A stretch of 64,000 nt of DNA from Prochilodus magdalenae (taxonomy: Eukaryota > Chordata > Actinopteri > Characiformes > Prochilodontidae): the NCBI GenBank assembly GCA_024036415.1, contig JAMWET010006766.1:12501-76500 (forward strand), read 5' to 3'. Shown here in pieces: positions 27,285 through 37,925 of the stretch (its first letter is position 1; each line of letters begins with the position of its first letter). The notes beneath the pieces were generated by a model. That model saw nothing but the letters and a program-made list of their open reading frames with translations. It had not been told where the DNA came from and did no database searches. The position numbers and the translations under genes are program-made.

Positions 27285-27766
27285 CACAACCATTTCAAGC
27301 TATAACCTTCTGTAAGAGAACTTCTCAACAACATCTGGTTCCTCTCACCATCACTGTGAGCAGTTCTGGGTCCATGTGGCCGAGTATCTGCACAGAAACC
27401 TAAAATCACAATGCACAAAGCCAAGCGTTGGCTGGAGTGGTGTTATGCCGCCCCTGGACTGGAGCAGTGGAAACACATTTGCTGGAGTGATGAATCATGT
27501 TTTACCTGGCGCTCTACAGGACGAGTTTGCAGACGGTGGAAGAATGCACCCTGATAGCGCCAACAGTGAAGCCTGGCGCAGTTTTTCACAGGAGCTGTTG
27601 TGACTCTTCGGCTACCAATTCCCCCAAACCACATTCCACATGGAAAGCCTTCCAGAAAAAGTGGAGGCTGTTATACCTGCAAAGAGTGAGTGGGTCCATG
27701 GCTGGACCCAGCAGCGTCATATAGGTGTGATGATCAGGTGTCCACATACTTTTGGTCACAGAGTGC
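27285..27766 (+). mobile_element. Tc1/mariner-like relic (family B)
   Basis: Decayed transposase-like sequence: AAGCGTTGGCTGGAGTGG and AACACATTTGCTGGAGTGAT (a W..W.R/SDES-like region). The terminal phrase GGTGTCCACATACTTTTGGT then CACAGAGTG is an inverted end I recognise from fish transposons. A small related piece lies at about 48370-48490. Confidence 0.6.
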
Positions 27767-27784
27767 ACATGCAGGGCATTTATC

Positions 27785-28180
27785 TGAACACTAAACCAGT
27801 CTGATCGCCCGTGGAATTATGTATGTGTTTTGGGAAAATGGATTTGTGGTGTTCCCCTCGGGAAAGGACTGCGGGGACAAGGATGGGTGCAACTGATGTG
27901 ACAGTGCTAATCAACATAACCACAAGAGGGCGCCAACACACTACACTTTATTATGTGTGCTCTGAGTCCTTCATCCAGCAGGGGGAGCCAGATGAAGCTT
28001 TGGCTTAAAGGGTCTGGCTTTGGCACGCTTAGCTCAGGGTGAGTAGAAAAACTAGCTCTGAGACTGTGGTGCTGTAAAGCATGTACAAACACAGTCAGCA
28101 GGTCTGAATATGTTAAACACACGGGTCAAATGTGGTGCACCAGTGAACTGCTTACTTATAATACAGAGCTAAAAATAAAT
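27785..28180. other. Intergenic, no gene recognised
   Basis: Nothing identified. Confidence 0.4.
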
Positions 28181-28242
28181 ATTGTATTTCCCAGAATGGA
28201 CTTTTGATGGACTGTTCTCAATTCTGCACACGGACTCTTTGG

Positions 28243-28243
<1 letters not shown>

Positions 28244-28304
<61 letters not shown>
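28244..28304. repeat. (TA)n microsatellite
   Basis: About 60 bp of TA, abutting the TACACTCATCATCAAAAGAG end of the neighbouring family A relic. Confidence 0.98.
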
Positions 28305-28306
<2 letters not shown>

Positions 28307-28865
28307 TCATCATCAAAAGAGTAGCTGCACCCAGAAGGAGGTGTGGGACTTGAGGGCTGTTAGGAAGGAAGATAAAGGTCACCAGGAACAATAACTGATG
28401 ATCCATTTAGACTGATATGGAGAATATTTATTGTGCTACACATACAGAAGCAGTGTCTCTCTAACCCAACATACCAGACGTCTCAACATGGAGTTATGGT
28501 TCCCTGTGATAATCCATCCCATGCAGCTTGAATATCCTCACACAGTTCCTGCAGATTGTGCGGTAGCAGTGGAGGTGGAGTGACACCAGGTCTCCTGGTC
28601 ATGGTTCTTGGTTCTGACCGTGGTGCCTCCACACACTGATTCATTGGTCGTCTCCACCAAGACAAAAGCGGGACTCGTCACTGAAGATGACCCGCTGCCT
28701 TTCTGAGTCACTCCACGACAGTCTGGCACGACACCGTTGCAGCCTTTGCAGATGTTGACGTGGTGTTAAGGGCAGTCGTCGCGACAGTCTGTGTGCATGT
28801 AGTCCTGGGTTGTGCAGGCAATGGTGCTGGCTCTAACAGGATGGCTCATGGAGGCCCCCACTGCT
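28303..28865 (-). mobile_element. Tc1-like relic (family A, reverse copy)
   Basis: The plus strand starts with the family A end TACACTCATCATCAAAAGAG, GTAGCTGCACCCAGAAGG. The minus strand then reads AATAAATATTCTCCATATCA, GGATTATCACAGGGAACC and GTCACTCCACCTCCACTG, as in the other copies. Confidence 0.7.
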
Positions 28866-29050
28866 CACTTCATGCATGTTGAGGGACGAATGGATTCCAG
28901 TCAATATCAGCAGATTCTGGAGACCAATGTCTAGGAATCAGTGACAAATCTGAAGCTGCGCCGGGGCTGGATCTTCCAACAAGACAACGACCCTAAACAC
29001 TGCTCAAAATCTACTAATGCATTCATGCAGAGGAACAAGTACAACGTTCA
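28866..29050 (+). mobile_element. Tc1 transposase fragment with QDNDPKH motif
   Basis: The plus-strand translation contains GWIFQQDNDPKHCSKSTNAF, the hallmark second catalytic-Asp block of Tc1-family DDE transposases. Only about 60 codons remain. It belongs to a different, more classical Tc1 family than its neighbours. Confidence 0.8.
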
Positions 29051-29061
29051 ACTGTGCAATA

Positions 29062-29762
29062 TCAGCCAAATATAGACTCCTTAATATGTACATATGTATT
29101 CATACACATGTTCATAGTGCAGCAAATATCAGTAACACTGGTTCTTATATAGAAGTGATGCACTGAATCATCATAGTGCATGTAAAACATGCAGTCTGTG
29201 CAATTAAGCAGCCGGTTATGTTTTGGTGGTCTGTCATCCCGTAGGGGAGGGCTGAACATGAACTGCATTACTGGACAGATGCTTGCAGCAGAGGAGCATG
29301 AGGTGGAATGGTGGTTGGGGAAAGTTGGTGTTGGGGTAGGCACTGTTCCGTTATCTGCTGACCCATTACGCTATCTTATGAAAGCCACATATGCTACTTT
29401 ATTTGTATTTCATTATGTTCTCGAAGGCCTTGACCACACGTACATGGGCGTTTTAAAGGGCTTCCTCCTTCATAAAAAAAATCTTCCACATGACAAAGCA
29501 AGAGGAAGCTGGTAAGAGCATGCCAAACCATTATACATATATATAACCACCATTCCACCTCATGCTCCTCCGCCGCAAGCATCTGTCCAGTAATGCAGTT
29601 CATAACAGGCTGCTTACTTGCACAGACTGCACGTTTTGCATGCACTATGATGATTCAGTGCATCACTTCTATATAAGGACCAGTGTTATTGTTATTTACT
29701 GCATTAATGTACACTATGTGTATGAAAACATATGTACATATTGAGGAGTCTATATGTGGCTG
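29062..29762. mobile_element. Long inverted-repeat (foldback-like) element
   Basis: The left arm, about 29062-29320, is matched in reverse complement by about 29545-29760 with roughly 90% identity by eye. Both arms carry CATGCTCCTC, GCATCTGTCCAGTAATGCAG, TGATGATTCAGTGCATCACT and a TATGTACATAT end. A 225-bp spacer lies between them. Part of the spacer (29504-29535) is itself complementary to 29944-29975. No transposase was recognised. Confidence 0.8.
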
Positions 29763-29989
29763 CTATTGCACAGTTCTGTCATTTCCACTGGTACTGCACA
29801 CTGTACATACATTCTGCTCCATGCATGTCAGAGCTGCATTAGATACGGCCGCATGCATATAAAAATATTTATACACTCATCATCAAACATTTTTTTTTAA
29901 TTAATTAATTAATAGTAAAAGGAAGTGACCGAAAGGAAAGATTGGTTTGGTATGCTCTTACCAGCTTCTCTTTGCCTTTTCCTGTGGAG

Positions 29990-30099
29990 GATTATATATA
30001 AATATACATATACATACATATACATACACATATGCATATACATACACATATACATATACATATACATATACATACACATATACATATACATATACATAC

Positions 30100-30176
<77 letters not shown>

Positions 30177-30381
30177 CACATATACATATACATATACATA
30201 TACATACACATACACATATACATATATACATACACATACACATATACATATACATATACATACACATATACAAATAAACATATGCATATGCATATACATA
30301 TACATATACATAAACATATACATACACATATACATATGCATATACATATACATACACATTTACATATACATATACATATAC

Positions 30382-30418
<37 letters not shown>

Positions 30419-30452
30419 TATACATATACATACACATATACAAATAAACATA

Positions 30453-30486
<34 letters not shown>

Positions 30487-30515
30487 TATGTTTATTTGTA
30501 TATGTGTATGTATAT
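29990..30515. repeat. (CATATA)n/(CACATA)n array with terminal palindrome
   Basis: Half a kilobase of hexanucleotide-like ACATAT/ACACAT repeats. Long frames on both strands here (up to 198 codons) are artefacts of the repeat. The right end is a perfect palindrome at 30424-30515. Confidence 0.97.
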
Positions 30516-30529
30516 ACATAATGAATTCT

Positions 30530-32210
30530 TTTATTGGTGCTGCACTACTTCACACACTACCCAGAAAACATGCGGGTGTGACAAAGACATGGGCCCATTG
30601 CCAAAAGAGACCCACGTGTTTACTACATGCATTAGGCCAACCTGTCCCAAAACAGATCCAGTCCACAGATCCGGCAGATCTTCTGGCACAGATGCGACAG
30701 TGCTACCTTGTGGCAAACTGCTTGTGAGCCAAAAGTGGCTCTCATATGACCCACAAGTTCCAAAGCAGATCTAGTCCAGTTCTTTACCGAGAGTGGTCCA
30801 ACCAAGTGCCATCGATCTGGGTGGCAAGTGGGCCAGATGAAAATGGGTAATGTGGGCCAGATTTGGAACAGTTATGCTGTTTGGGTGTTTAGTGCTATAC
30901 TGAGTGGTTTGTGTGGTATATGTAAATGAGCTATGTACTGGTTGCCCTGTGAAAGCTGTCTGGGTTGGAACACTCAGGATGAACGGGCGGAGCTAAACTG
31001 CTGTGGCCTCAATAATATGACATGTAAATGTGTAGTTTTTTATGACATCACAAAAACAATGTTCAAAACAGGAGGAGTGTTTATGGAGCGTATTTCAGTG
31101 TAATGACTGTACTGGCCAGGAAGTGAAAAATGTTGACTTGTTGCATCAAATTATTTGATTTTCAAAAAACACAAGGCAAAAATGTTCCAATTATTTAAAG
31201 GAGCAATATACAAAATGACACAATCTGTCAAACTCATATTCCGTGCAGTCCCTCCTCTTCCCCTCTTCACTCCTACCCCGTTTACTTAACAATCTGAGGA
31301 AATGAATAAACTTACTGTATGTACATATCCCTGCAACACTATACATAGACATCTGCTATGCCATCAAAATGTAAATGTAAATTTCTTTACATTAAGATGC
31401 TAATTTTTGTGTATTCTATTCTATCTATTATGTGTTCAACTTAACTGTCTTACATATTTTTTTCATATCTTAAATATTAAGTAAATTTTTATATCAAATA
31501 TCGAGTACATTATTTTACACATTGCTCCTTTAAAGAGCCTTTTCTGTCGCTGCCACATGCAAGTATGAGGGGCCTATTTGAAGTTTGAACCTCTAAAATG
31601 TCTGTATATATTACCTGTCCCTATTTCCTGTAATGCATGCACGCTTACATCTTCACCAGAATTCCACATATGACACTTACTCATGTTTGGAATATGACAG
31701 GACTGGGTTTTTTGGATATGATGTCGGGCTGCTGGACGGCTGTGTTGGTGTCAGCAGTCTGGGGAGAGAGGTAAAAGAAAAATCCCCACGCAAGCGGGTT
31801 TAAACCGCCTGACCCTATACTCAGGGTTTACCACCCACAAAAGGAGGCTTACCCACCTATAAGCAGGGCGTAGAGGGCTGTAATCCAGCACACAATAGAA
31901 ATACTGGTTCCAGCTGCAAAGCCGTTACCACTGTCAACTCAAAGTCAAAGTGTCTGTTTCCACGGTAAAGGCGAGACCGGTGCTGCCTTACTGCAGAGTG
32001 ATCCCATAATGAACGTGTTAGGCCAAGACCAAGACTTCCCTGCCCGCTTCCATGATAAAGGTTCCGCTAGTCTCTGGTAATGATAATTCCCGGTTTGGTG
32101 GATCTGATTGCGAAGGCCCGGACCTGTGGTGTTGAGTCATACAGCACTGTATGCAAATCAGAGATTTAATATCCAGTTATGGTTCCACAGATACCCCAAC
32201 GACTAGATAT
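30530..32210. other. Intergenic, degenerate repeats only
   Basis: The 30640-30870 region has imperfect repeats of a GTGGGCCAGAT / GTGGCAAACTG type. From 30900 to 32210 I recognise no gene, only AT-rich DNA and unassigned sequence. Confidence 0.4.
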
Positions 32211-32214
32211 GATA

Positions 32215-32720
32215 TTCACTCATCCTCAAAAAAACTGTTGAACAGACTGAATCAGCCGACAGGAATGAAACTTGATGGGGCTGCATGACGCAGGACTAAA
32301 TGCACTCAGACCGTTATCCTTCAATGACAGCCCTTAACACTACGTTACTGTCCCAATGGACTCCAGTAGTGTCCTGCCAGACTGTCATGGAGTAATTTAG
32401 AATGACTCAGTGACGAGTCCCACTTTTGTTTTGGTGGAGACGACCAACTAATCTGTGTGTGGAGGCAGCATGATCAGAACCAAGACAAACGGCTTGTTGT
32501 CATGTGTCACATGTCCAGAAGACCTGGTGTCACTCCGCCTCCACCCCTTACCGCACCCCTGTCTGCAGGTACTGTGTGAGAATGTTCGAGCTGCATGGGA
32601 TGGATTATCAGAGGACACCATTAGGAACCTCTACCACTCCAGGCCAAGACGTCTGGCATGTAGTGTTCAAAACACGGTGGCCCGGCACTGACACTGCTTC
32701 TGTATGTGTAGCTACATAAA
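32215..32720 (+). mobile_element. Tc1-like relic (family A)
   Basis: Contains CACTCATCCTCAAAAA near the left end, ATGAAACTTGATGGGGCTGC, the transposase-like phrase TTTGTTTTGGTGGAGACGAC and GGACACCATTAGGAACCTCT. The right inverted end is missing. Confidence 0.7.
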
Positions 32721-32828
32721 CATTGGCTTCTGAATCTGACATTTGCACAGCACTAAAGATGAGTTATCATGTTCTCATGGGGAAGAAACATAAATACTAG
32801 GATCATGAGACTTTGCACTTTTGCTCTC

Positions 32829-33062
32829 TCAGATGGTTTGCAACTCTTTGGCGCTCTTCCTAAATCGCAGCACCTCCCTCACTCTGGATTCAACATCATC
32901 ACTGATTGTCTCTGCGAGTGATGCTAAAGACACTTGGACATTTGAGTTCCCGGAGCACTCGGACTGAGACGCATCCAAGTTGGATTTCATGCGATTCTCC
33001 AGACTATCAAAAATAAATCTGGATATCCTGGATGTGCCTAAAATTGGATTTGGGCTGGCAGT
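32829..33062 (-). CDS. Candidate last exon of an unrecognised small protein
   Basis: A minus-strand frame opens after an acceptor-like TGATTGTTCAG (to about 33061) and runs about 77 codons to TGA at 32829. Its composition looks like a real soluble protein (contains SRISRFIFDSLENRMKS, then SLAETISDDVESRVREVLRF) rather than repeat noise. A possible signal-peptide exon lies upstream at 33885-33730. I do not recognise the family. The acceptor overlaps the (ATTG)n tail of a retroelement, so the gene may be disrupted. Confidence 0.35.
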   Translation of the reverse strand, partial: TASPNPILGTSRISRFIFDSLENRMKSNLDASQSECSGNSNVQVSLASLAETISDDVESRVREVLRFRKSAKELQTI

Positions 33063-33064
33063 CT

Positions 33065-33067
<3 letters not shown>

Positions 33068-33095
<28 letters not shown>

Positions 33096-33640
33096 GTTTA
33101 TTTGTATAGCGCTTTTTACAACCAACGTTGTCTCAAAGCAGCTTCTCAGAAAATCAATTTGATATATAAAAAAAAAAGAAAATAAAAACACAAAGTTAAT
33201 GTACAGACATTTGAGGGTGGCGGGGGTGGGGAAAAACCGGGTCCAAGCCCCCCTTGAGCAAGCCAGAGGCTACAGTGGCGAGGAAAATCTCCCTTGAGTA
33301 AGGGAACCTCGAGAGGAACCAGGCTCAAGGGCGGAACCCAACCTCCTCAGGTCGAACCCGGATGAAGAGAGAAAGACAGAACTACCAGGAGAAGAACATG
33401 TATTAGATCCAGTCTGATTAGATCCAGTCTGATTAGTCCAGGAGGGAGTAACTGCAAGATAGAGCCGGCCCATAGATAGAGTTTATGATCAGAGCCAGAC
33501 ACTGGTCAGTGTAAAGGTTATGGTCATGCCGGGCGATGAAACAGGGCAGGAGTCCCACAGTGGCGCTGATGCTCAGGTGCCTGGGGGTTCTGACATGTAA
33601 ACATACATCAAATGTAGTTTGGATCTGATAGATTTTTTTT
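33068..33640 (-). mobile_element. Retroelement (SINE/LINE type) with (ATTG)n tail
   Basis: The plus strand begins with (CAAT)n at 33068-33095, then GTTTATTTGTATAGCGCTTT and ACAACCAACGTTGTCTCAAA, and later GAGGAACCAGGCTCAAGGGC. Read on the minus strand this is a retroelement ending ...AAATAAACATTGATTGATTG, a family I recognise as common in fish. It lies between two related copies of host sequence (33000-33067 and 33641-33705). Confidence 0.65.
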
Positions 33641-33729
33641 TTTGCTGACCAGATCATCACAATTCATTCCGGATACGCCCAAAAGCAGATATGGGCTGGC
33701 AGTCAGAACGAGACTTACTCAACTTTCAC

Positions 33730-33885
33730 CACTCATGTGTTGCAGTCTGCGGCCCATACCCCCCAATACCCAGTACTGGAACCCAAATCTTCCAGCAGGT
33801 TTGATCTGTGACAGAAGTGTATTGCTTAGCACGGACAACACAAATCAGAAAGAAGGCCACAGAAACTGTCGCGGCCAGCATTTTG
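33730..33885 (-). other. Candidate signal-peptide exon
   Basis: The minus-strand ATG near 33884 encodes MLAATVSVAFFLICVVRA then KQYTSVTDQTCWKIWVPVLG: a short N-region, a hydrophobic core and an AxA-like cleavage site, as in secreted proteins. The frame ends at a TGA about 53 codons on. No clear donor joins it to 32829-33062. It may be a short secreted peptide, a broken gene or chance. Confidence 0.25.
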
Positions 33886-33959
33886 TTTCCTTCCCCCAAA
33901 TGAAAGACCAAAAGCATGAGCGCAGCAGTATCCATTCAGCGATGGGCAGCTCTCTCTGA

Positions 33960-35100
33960 TTGAGGCTCAACGCCAGCCCATCCGTCCCCTCCTCTTCTCC
34001 AAACATGGGCTTTCCAGAGCTGTATTTGGCCTCAGTCCGATAGTGCTGCCCGCGCACACAAAGCAAAACTCTGCCTAATCAGTTCTGCACCGAACACACT
34101 GGCACAGCCCAATGACCAAATGGATGTCGGGTCCAAGCTCATGAGCTCTGTTGCAATAGAACAATGCCTCATTCTCATTTAAACCATCTGAAGTTATGGG
34201 AGACATGTGGATGTGGTCGTGAGACGTATCTATGAATCGGTTCCAGAGAAAATCTTTCTCCACTGTTAAGATACCGTGTCCTGTTTCCTGAGATACCTGT
34301 ATGGATGTTACTGCATGCATGTGAACCCATAGATTTGCAGGATGCTACATATAGGATGGCATGAACCTCAAAACCAAAACCTGTGCAAAGTCTCCAAAAG
34401 TCTGAATCCCTGTCAGTCACGTCAGTCTTGTTCTCTCGTCCGTGCACAAGCTACGGCAGTTCCGTCTGGGGCCCCTCCTGCTTAATGAGAGGGATTGTCC
34501 TCTGGTTTCTTTTTTGTCAGCCCTTAATCCTCCCTGTGAGGGCTCTGGAGCTTTTTAGGGGCCCAAATGTAGAATACCAGTTCAGGTGGAGCCAGACCAC
34601 TGCCTTACTCTGCAGACTGGGCTAGCACAGTGGCCACTAGGGCAACATCTGAGCACTTCGGGGGGCCTCTTTTTCTAGACAAAGCCTTGTGCTGGCCGTA
34701 ATGGACATTCCTCTGATAACACGTCCAGAGTAGAGCTAGATTTACTGAGTATCTGTTCTGTTAGGGCTACCTTTTGGACAAGAGCAGATTTCAAGTGAGG
34801 GATGTTCCTGTTTCAGGTCTAGTTGAACTAGGGTTGAACTGAGGACACTGATTGTGGAAGTGTAAGAAGCTAAATGTACCTATTAAAACTGAAGTGAAAG
34901 TAGATTTTTCACACTACAACTTCCCTCCGTCACACACCGCCGATGTGTCTTTGCCTCTCACCGAGTCTGCGGTCAGAGCACCTGACCATGAACTAGCCGT
35001 TAGGAAGCGCAGGTGAAAAAAGGGTTAAGTATTTTTTGTTTTTGTTCGGGGTACTGTCCCCACACCCCTCCCACAGGCCTGCAGGGGGATTATGGCGTCA
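33960..35100. other. Intergenic, no gene recognised
   Basis: Several open frames of 70-90 codons occur on the minus strand (34320-34075, 34447-34175) but have no recognisable domain. Confidence 0.4.
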
Positions 35101-35117
35101 CTGTGGCCCAAGGGCAT

Positions 35118-35125
35118 TATAAATA
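35118..35125 (+). promoter_or_regulatory. mip: Candidate mip TATA box
   Basis: TATAAATA in a GC-rich setting (GGGCATTATAAATACCCCC), 388 bp upstream of the mip start codon. It fits a tightly tissue-restricted lens gene. The implied leader is long and contains upstream ATGs (for example near 35163), so a leader intron ending at CTCCTTTTCAG (about 35461) is possible. Confidence 0.45.
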
Positions 35126-35513
35126 CCCCCGTGGGCACCGCCTGCCCCGGCAGAGAGGCTGAATGTCTGCAGGACATGCTCAACTTTTGTCTGTCCATGT
35201 CCCATTCTTAGCATCGACCTGCGCTCTTACATAGATGCAGACATCAGCGTCCAGTTCCACACAGAAAGCTTTATGACAGCAAACAGTAGCTGCGAGGGTG
35301 GACGGGACAGAGGACTGCATGCTGGTGAGGTAGCGTTGTAGCTTAGAGAGGTATTTATGATCCACGTTAGCTCGAGATAAATCAGGTTCTTGCACACAGA
35401 TCTAGGGGACTTTCTCCCTTTTCCGGGGTCTTGGTTTACTTGGAGGCGTTTCTCCTTTTCAGTTCACATCCCTCCAGGTGTTTTTTTGAGGTCGCCTCTG
35501 AACTTCTGCAGCC

Positions 35514-35873
35514 ATGTGGGAGTTCCGGTCCATGTCTTTCTGGCGGGCGGTTTTCGCTGAGTTCTATGGCACCATGTTCTTTGTGTTCTTTGGGCTGGGT
35601 GCAGCTCTACGCTGGACCACGGGCTCCCACAACGTGCTCCACGTAGCCTTCTGCTTTGGGCTGGCGGCCGCCACCCTCATCCAGTCCATAGGCCATATCA
35701 GCGGCGGCCACATCAATCCGGCCGTCACATTCGCCTACCTGATCGGTTCCCAGATGTCCCTGTTCCGCGCCTTCTTCTACATCTGTGCCCAGTGTTTGGG
35801 GGCTCTGGCTGGGGCAGCTGTGCTGTATGGGGTGACACCAAGCAACATGAGAGGCAACTTGGCTCTTAACACA
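35514..35873 (+). CDS. mip: mip exon 1 (residues 1-120)
   Basis: The start context is CTGCAGCCATGTGGG. It encodes helices 1-3 and the first NPA half-helix, ending RGNLALNT before ACA|GTAAGT. Confidence 0.97.
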
Positions 35874-36944
35874 GTAAGTGAACTAGCGCACTAGCCCATT
35901 CCTGGCTTTCAGCATGCGGTATCTTTACAAGGGGTGGAGTCTTGGGGGGTTACTGTTGGGTGTTAATCCAAGACTGCTGTCAGTACACTTCCTGTTTGTC
36001 TTGTACCAACAAGCAAATTCAGTCAATGATCCAACCTCTTGGCCATTGAAATCCCAAGTAATCCCAAGTTGCTAACTCAGATTTCTTAGTGATCTCATTT
36101 CATAGAACTGTAAAACCATCATGGTGGAAGCAGAACTGTTGATGCTGACCCTGCTCTATCCATCTGACTTCCTCTCGCTAGCTGCAACCAGGCATCGGCC
36201 TGGGCATGGCCACCACCATGGAGGTGTTCCTCACTCTACAGCTGGTTGTCTGTATCTTCGCTGTGACTGACGAGAGGCGTAACAGCCGTATGGGCTCTGC
36301 TGCTCTGGCCATCGGCTTCTCTGTGCTCATGGGCCATCTGCTGGGGGTAAGAGGAGGGCTGGAGGGAGGCTTTTAGGTTCTATGGGGCTTTTCAGACCTT
36401 CACCATTGTTAGATAAGTAGATGTTTGACGTGCCTCAAGAGGCGGTGTCAAGCTGAGGTAGAGGTACATTTGGATGTCTGTTACCTGAATGACTTGAGAC
36501 TCCTAAGTCTTAAAGGTTAAGGGTTGCATATTTGTTGCAGATGTACTACACCGGTGCTGGAATGAACCCTGCCAGATCTTTTGCACCTGCTGTGCTCATC
36601 AGGAACTTCATCAACCACTGGGTGAGATAACTTAGTTACCACGGTATTGTAAAACGTCAAAATGGTAGCTTCCAAAACGATCGCTTTGGACCATTTCCAT
36701 TCATGTGTTCACCATCTGTAGAAGGGTGCTATTACTTATGGTGCTCCCTCTGTCGTAGGTGTACTGGGTCGGCCCCTTCATTGGCGGCGCGTTGGGAGCC
36801 CTGCTGTACGACTTCATGCTGTTCCCACGCATGCGCGGCCTGTCCGAGAGGCTTGCTGTGCTAAAAGGCAATCGGCCTCCGGAGGTCGAGGGTCAACAGG
36901 AGCCCCGGGGGGAGCCCATCGAGCTCAAGACGCAGGCCCTATAA
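35514..36944 (+). CDS. mip: Lens major intrinsic protein, aquaporin-0 (four exons)
   Basis: Exons 35514-35873, 36182-36346, 36541-36621 and 36759-36944 (360, 165, 81 and 186 nt) join in phase 0 at GT-AG introns. They give 263 aa plus TAA, the length and exon pattern of vertebrate MIP. Six membrane helices form a tetrameric water channel that also joins lens fibre cells. Both channel signatures are present: NPA at 68-70 ([10 protein letters not shown]) and 184-186 (GMNPARSF). Selectivity-filter residues F48, H172, A181 and R187 are retained. The C-terminal calmodulin-binding stretch [15 protein letters not shown] and the ending ELKTQAL are kept. Teleosts often have two mip paralogues; I cannot say which this is. 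Confidence 0.98.
36182..36346 (+). CDS. mip: mip exon 2 (residues 121-175)
   Basis: The acceptor is TCTCGCTAG and the donor GGG|GTAAGA. It encodes helices 4-5 with [18 protein letters not shown] and His172 in the filter. Confidence 0.97.
36541..36621 (+). CDS. mip: mip exon 3 (residues 176-202)
   Basis: The acceptor is TTTGTTGCAG and the donor TGG|GTGAGA. It encodes [16 protein letters not shown], the second NPA half-helix with Arg187. Confidence 0.97.
36759..36944 (+). CDS. mip: mip exon 4 (residues 203-263 and stop)
   Basis: The acceptor is TGTCGTAG. It encodes helix 6 ([19 protein letters not shown]), the calmodulin-binding helix and the cytosolic tail, then TAA. Confidence 0.97.
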   Translation: MYWVGPFIGGALGALLYDFMLFPRMRGLSERLAVLKGNRPPEVEGQQEPRGEPIELKTQAL

Positions 36945-37433
36945 ACACGGCAAGGAAAGGTTGGCTTGTTATCCCCGACACTTCTCCAGACGCATATACA
37001 TTTCCCATGCCTCACTGCCCACGACCCACTGCTCCTTACCCAGAATACCCATCTACGTAGGAAACACCTTCATCCGCATTCTGCCTCCAGAGCCTGGACA
37101 ACCAGGGGCAGCTAGAGCCCTCGCCATTTCCCCCACCCACTCCAAACCCGATAGCCTACACCTAAACCCCACAGCGACCCTTTCCCCAACCCAACTCTTT
37201 GGACTGCAGGACTAAGAATGAGGGCAAGAAGAGGACTTGGCCTCCAAGGACGCCGCTGGGAGCGGGTCGGTCCAGGCCGAAACTGCTCAGGACAGGGGCA
37301 TCTCTCTCAGTTGTAGTCTACTAGGAGTGAGCTACAGTAGGGCAGTGGACTTCTGCATGCTTTTCGCGATTTCACAACAGTTTGCGCTCTCACTATTCTA
37401 TCAGCAAGTTTTGTTTTTATTCATTTATTTATT

Positions 37434-37438
37434 CTCTC

Positions 37439-37481
<43 letters not shown>
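37434..37481. repeat. (TC)n microsatellite
   Basis: TC dinucleotides with one C-rich interruption, within the mip 3' UTR. Confidence 0.95.
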
Positions 37482-37485
<4 letters not shown>

Positions 37486-37647
37486 ATTGTACCCTAAGAT
37501 ACAAATCTGAGAGACTTTATCCACAATACTTTCAGTTGTGTGTGTGTGTGTGTGTGTGCATGTGCTTTATTGACAGTTTTTATTTTGGGTTTTTTCTATT
37601 CCCACCATACACCGTGTTTGTATCAGACCTTGTTCTTCTACAATGAA

Positions 37648-37669
37648 CCCCCCCCCCCCCCCCCCCCCC

Positions 37670-37736
<67 letters not shown>

Positions 37737-37740
37737 ACCC
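37648..37740. repeat. Poly(C) tract
   Basis: 22 C, one A, 66 C, one A, then CCC: almost a pure C homopolymer of over 90 bases in the mip 3' UTR. Its length in the assembly may be unreliable. Confidence 0.97.
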
Positions 37741-37925
37741 ATCCCACCTCACACAGTGGTTCAGTTTCATGTCTTGATTCAGAATTTTTGGTTTAAAAAA
37801 AAAAAACAAACGAATATAGAACAGAAATTCCACCCCGTACTAACAGCACTCTACAAAGCAGTGGACGCTGGGACCCTAGTCGAGTCTGTTTCATATTATT
37901 TTCTTAAATAAACACAAACCCAGAA

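Larger units (their letters stand above)
36945..37925 (+). other. mip: mip 3' UTR
   Basis: About 970 nt from the stop to AATAAA at 37907-37912. It contains a (TC)n run at 37434-37481, a (TG)n run at 37537-37558 and a long poly(C) tract at 37648-37740. Confidence 0.65.

Noticed and set aside
29909..30521. Open frames of 130-198 codons on both strands ([15 protein letters not shown])
   Set aside because: They are translations of the (CATATA)n array; every frame is open because the repeat lacks stops.
37540..37911. Polyproline (plus) and polyglycine (minus) frames
   Set aside because: Artefact of the poly(C) tract in the mip 3' UTR.
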